Shown: positions 3,724 through 5,561 of the stretch, piece by piece
How the letters are laid out: each line of letters starts with the position of its first letter
Numbering within the stretch: position 1 is the first letter of the stretch
Source of the DNA: Chloroflexota bacterium
GTDB taxonomy: Bacteria > Chloroflexota > Anaerolineae > UBA7937 > B3-Chlor
Assembly (NCBI GenBank): GCA_030616025.1
Contig: JAUWYD010000094.1
Location: 1 to 5,561 of the forward strand
Length of the DNA: 5,561 bases
Reading direction: 5' to 3'
Position numbers and translations under genes: made by a program
The notes under the pieces: model-generated
The model's input: only the letters and a program-made list of their open reading frames with translations
Told to the model about the DNA's origin: nothing
Databases searched by the model: none

Positions 3724-5561
3724 GTGACCACACCAGCTGGCCTCTTTCCCGTCCCCATCATCTGGTTCACGACTGTCGGGCAACTGGTCGCAGACATTCG
3801 TACCAGTCAAGTGAGCACCCTCATCCCCCGGCAGGTCGACATCCAGGTGGACCTGTGGGGTCTGAGCGATCACCTCAAGTACACCACCGACGCAAAGATA
3901 GATGGCGTCAGAGACCGGGTCATCGGGGTCTCCTCTTTCCAGACCGAGGTCTTGGCCGGGGGGATCGTTCAAGTCAGAGACCGGGTCCGCGATGTTAGCT
4001 CTTTCCAGACCGAGGTCTTGGCCGGGGGGATCGTTGACGTCAGAGACCGGGTCGTCGGTGTCAACACTTTCCTAACCGAGACCATATCCCTGGCGATCGG
4101 TTACACCCAAAGCATGATAGCCGATGTCCGCACTCTCCTCACGGCGGACGTGGTGCCCATGATCAACCAAGTCTTGGGCGTGGTCACACCCACCCACCAG
4201 CTCCTCGTCCAGCAAGTGGTGCCCGGGATCGCTCAAGTCTTGGGTGGGCTCCAATCTGTCCACCAGCTCCTCGTGCAGGAAGTGGTGCCCGCCAGAGCGG
4301 AGATCTTGGCCGTGGTCACTCCCACATACCAGGCCCTCGTGCGGACCGTGATGCCGGGGATCGCTCAAGTCTGGGGTGGGGTCGAATCCACACAGAACCT
4401 CCTCGTGCAGACCGTGGTGCCCGCCGGAGTCGAGATCTTGGGCGTCGTCATACCCACCCGCCTCGTCCTCGAGGGGAACGTGGTGCCGGGGGTCGCTCAA
4501 GTCATCGATGGCGTTCAATCCACCTACCAGCTCCTCGTGCAGGACGTGGCGCCAACCACAGAGCAAATCTTGGCTGTCGTCATACCCACCCGCCAGGTCC
4601 TCGAGGGCGTCGTGGTGCCGGGCATCGCTCAAGTCTCGGTCGGGCTCCAATCTACTCAGAAGGTCATCGTGGAGACCGTGGTGTCGCAGGGCGAGGAGAT
4701 CTTGGGCGTCGTCATACCCACACAGCAGGTCCTCGTGGATACCGTGGTGCCGAACATCGCGCAAGTCTTCAACGTGGTCACACCCGTACACCAGGTCCTG
4801 GTGGGGATCGTGGTGCCGGGCATCACTCAAGTCTGGCAGGGTATCGTCACCCTCAACTCCGGCCTGCACGAGCTGGTCACTATGTTGCCCCCCCTTATGC
4901 CTGGCCCCACCGCTCCTCCTATTGCTGCCCTCGGGATGCAACTCGTCCAGGCACTTGATGATATATGGCCTCGAAAGCCTAGAACCGTGGGGGATGCTGC
5001 CGAGGACTTTATCGACAGCCTGGAACAGAGGATCCTCGGCTGGTTCGAGGACTTCAAGGCTCTCCCTGGCCAGTACCTCCAGTTTGTCGCTGACCGGGCT
5101 GGCACCGACCTGGCCCTCGAGCCTTCCCGGGCCTTTGACACCATCGGCGAACTCTATGCTCTGTCCATCGGCGCCGGAACCGCTGCCCACCTCGTCTCCA
5201 CCGCCCTCAATGCCATTCCCACCCTCAACTGGGTCGGCGCCTCCCAGTTGTCCGCCTTCATCGCCGAGGCCGCGGGCTTCAAGCCTATCACCGACGCCTC
5301 CTATGGCGTCCTGCTCAACCAGTGCATCGCCTGGCCCCTTCGCTACTACTGGAATCAGAAGCTCCGCCCCAAGATCCCCACCGAGGGAACCATCTTCATG
5401 ATGGGCCGCAAGCGGGGCCTCACCCGAGGCGAGTTCGGCGAAGCCATGGCCTATCAGGGCCTCCCCGACTGGTGGATCGACAAGCAGTACCAGTTCTTCT
5501 GGACCGACCCGTCGCCCTATTGGTTGCTTCGCATGTCCGAGCACGCCACTCCCGAGATCCA
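3724..5561 (+). CDS. Long 22-residue-repeat helical protein, probable virion or membrane-associated structural protein (3' end missing)
   Basis: The frame runs from GTG 3724, six bases after AAGGGGG, to the right edge without a stop: 612 residues and incomplete. No other start lies between the upstream in-frame stop (3547) and this GTG; the first in-frame ATG is only at 4114. Residues 1-47 are unique and hydrophobic (LFPVPIIWFTTVGQLV). Residues 48-377 are 15 repeats of 22 residues. Residues 389-399 are a Pro-rich hinge (PPLMPGPTAPP). Residues 400-545 are helical, with a charged stretch (AEDFIDSLEQRILGWFEDF) and an Ala/Gly-rich hydrophobic stretch around 480-519 that might touch a membrane. 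From about 548 (RPKIPTEGTIFMM...RGLTRGEFGEAM) a Trp-rich helical section begins and seems to restart at PSPYWLLRM about 44 residues later. Such repeats recall tape-measure or apolipoprotein-like helices, but I know no named family. The complementary strand is also open over 4072-5544; I take that as a shadow. Confidence 0.85.
   Translation, partial: MTTPAGLFPVPIIWFTTVGQLVADIRTSQVSTLIPRQVDIQVDLWGLSDHLKYTTDAKIDGVRDRVIGVSSFQTEVLAGGIVQVRDRVRDVSSFQTEVLAGGIVDVRDRVVGVNTFLTETISLAIGYTQSMIADVRTLLTADVVPMINQVLGVVTPTHQLLVQQVVPGIAQVLGGLQSVHQLLVQEVVPARAEILAVVTPTYQALVRTVMPGIAQVWGGVESTQNLLVQTVVPAGVEILGVVIPTRLVLEGNVVPGVAQVIDGVQSTYQLLVQDVAPTTEQILAVVIPTRQVLEGVVVPGIAQVSVGLQSTQKVIVETVVSQGEEILGVVIPTQQVLVDTVVPNIAQVFNVVTPVHQVLVGIVVPGITQVWQGIVTLNSGLHELVTMLPPLMPGPTAPPIAALGMQLVQALDDIWPRKPRTVGDAAEDFIDSLEQRILGWFEDFKALPGQYLQFVADRAGTDLALEPSRAFDTIGELYALSIGAGTAAHLVSTALNAIPTLNWVGASQLSAFIAEAAGFKPITDASYGVLLNQCIAWPLRYYWNQKLRPKIPTEGTIFMMGRKRGLTRGEFGEAMAYQGLPDWWIDKQYQFFWTDPSPYWLLRMSEHATPEI
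3865..4854 (+). repeat. Fifteen in-frame 66-bp tandem repeats (22 residues each)
   Basis: The units begin at 3865 and follow every 66 bases without an insertion or deletion. Units 1-3 (3865-4062) share a VRDRV core, and units 2 and 3 share SSFQTEVLAGGIV. Unit 4 (4063-4128) is degenerate. Units 5-15 (4129-4854) follow the form xQxLVxxVVPxxxxxLxxVxxT, with Pro at position 10 in nearly all. From unit 6, two variants alternate: A (VVPGIAQV-GG-QST) and B (VVP...EILGVVIPT). Hydrophobic residues recur at 3- and 4-residue steps, about six per 22, the spacing expected of hendecad (11-residue) helices. DNA copies differ mostly at silent or conservative positions, except units 2 and 3, which are nearly identical. 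Confidence 0.93.

Noticed and set aside
3865..4854. CRISPR-like array, because of regular 66-base spacing
   Set aside because: There is no alternation of identical short repeats with unrelated spacers; the whole 66-base unit is repeated and stays in one reading frame.
4376..5401. 341-residue plus-strand frame inside the repeat gene
   Set aside because: Ser/Arg/Pro-rich out-of-frame shadow; it starts in the middle of the repeat array without a ribosome site.
4072..5544. 490-residue open frame on the minus strand opposite the repeat gene
   Set aside because: It is low-complexity (His/Asp/Leu/Gly-rich repeats mirroring the sense repeats), opposes all other genes, and has no convincing ribosome site. 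The sense frame has a Shine-Dalgarno, helical periodicity and a natural C-terminal domain. Strong codon bias removes stops from the antisense.
3724..5561. Ordinary tape-measure protein of a tailed phage
   Set aside because: Not excluded, but no portal, terminase, tail-tube or baseplate-like gene lies between the capsid candidate and this gene, and the capsid candidate does not look HK97-like, so I did not call it.

Overview
The window is a compact, GC-rich, entirely plus-strand structural-gene block from what looks like a prokaryotic virus or an integrated provirus. Seven protein genes follow each other with gaps of 9 to about 140 bases, nearly all with a good Shine-Dalgarno sequence (GGAGG or AAGGAG type), as in a bacterial or archaeal virus operon. 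No host genes, tRNA, integrase, transposase or CRISPR array is visible, so host and lifestyle cannot be read from this piece. By pattern memory the proteins resemble unnamed proteins of uncultured environmental viruses; no database was searched.

Layout: (1) 2-1084, the 3' part of a probable major capsid protein of the double jelly-roll (DJR) kind, cut by the left edge. (2) 1085-1222, a non-coding gap holding a very long RNA hairpin (23 continuous pairs, four of them G-U) and then a small hairpin over the next gene's ribosome site. (3) 1223-1564 and 1580-1984, two small beta-rich proteins of unknown role. (4) 2001-2504 and 2514-3242, two proteins with the look of virion-surface (spike or fibre) beta-sandwich proteins; the first has no normal start codon where its Shine-Dalgarno says it should begin (ACG instead of ATG). 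(5) 3258-3443, a two-helix membrane protein of holin size. (6) 3455-3673, a 72-residue protein of unknown role. (7) 3724 to beyond the right edge, the largest gene (at least 612 residues), read from a GTG start. It carries 15 consecutive 22-residue repeats (66 bp each, no indels, 3865-4854), then a Pro-rich hinge, a helical domain and the beginning of what may be a second, 44-residue helical repeat.

How they may work together: if the first gene is a DJR capsid protein, the virus is probably tailless, often with an internal lipid membrane in known relatives. The next proteins would then be minor capsid, vertex or spike components, the small membrane protein a holin or virion membrane protein, and the long repeat protein an elongated helical protein that spans, lines or scaffolds the particle or contacts a membrane. 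The packaging ATPase that would confirm this is not in the window. The least ordinary items are the repeat protein, the long hairpin after the capsid gene and the ACG start.
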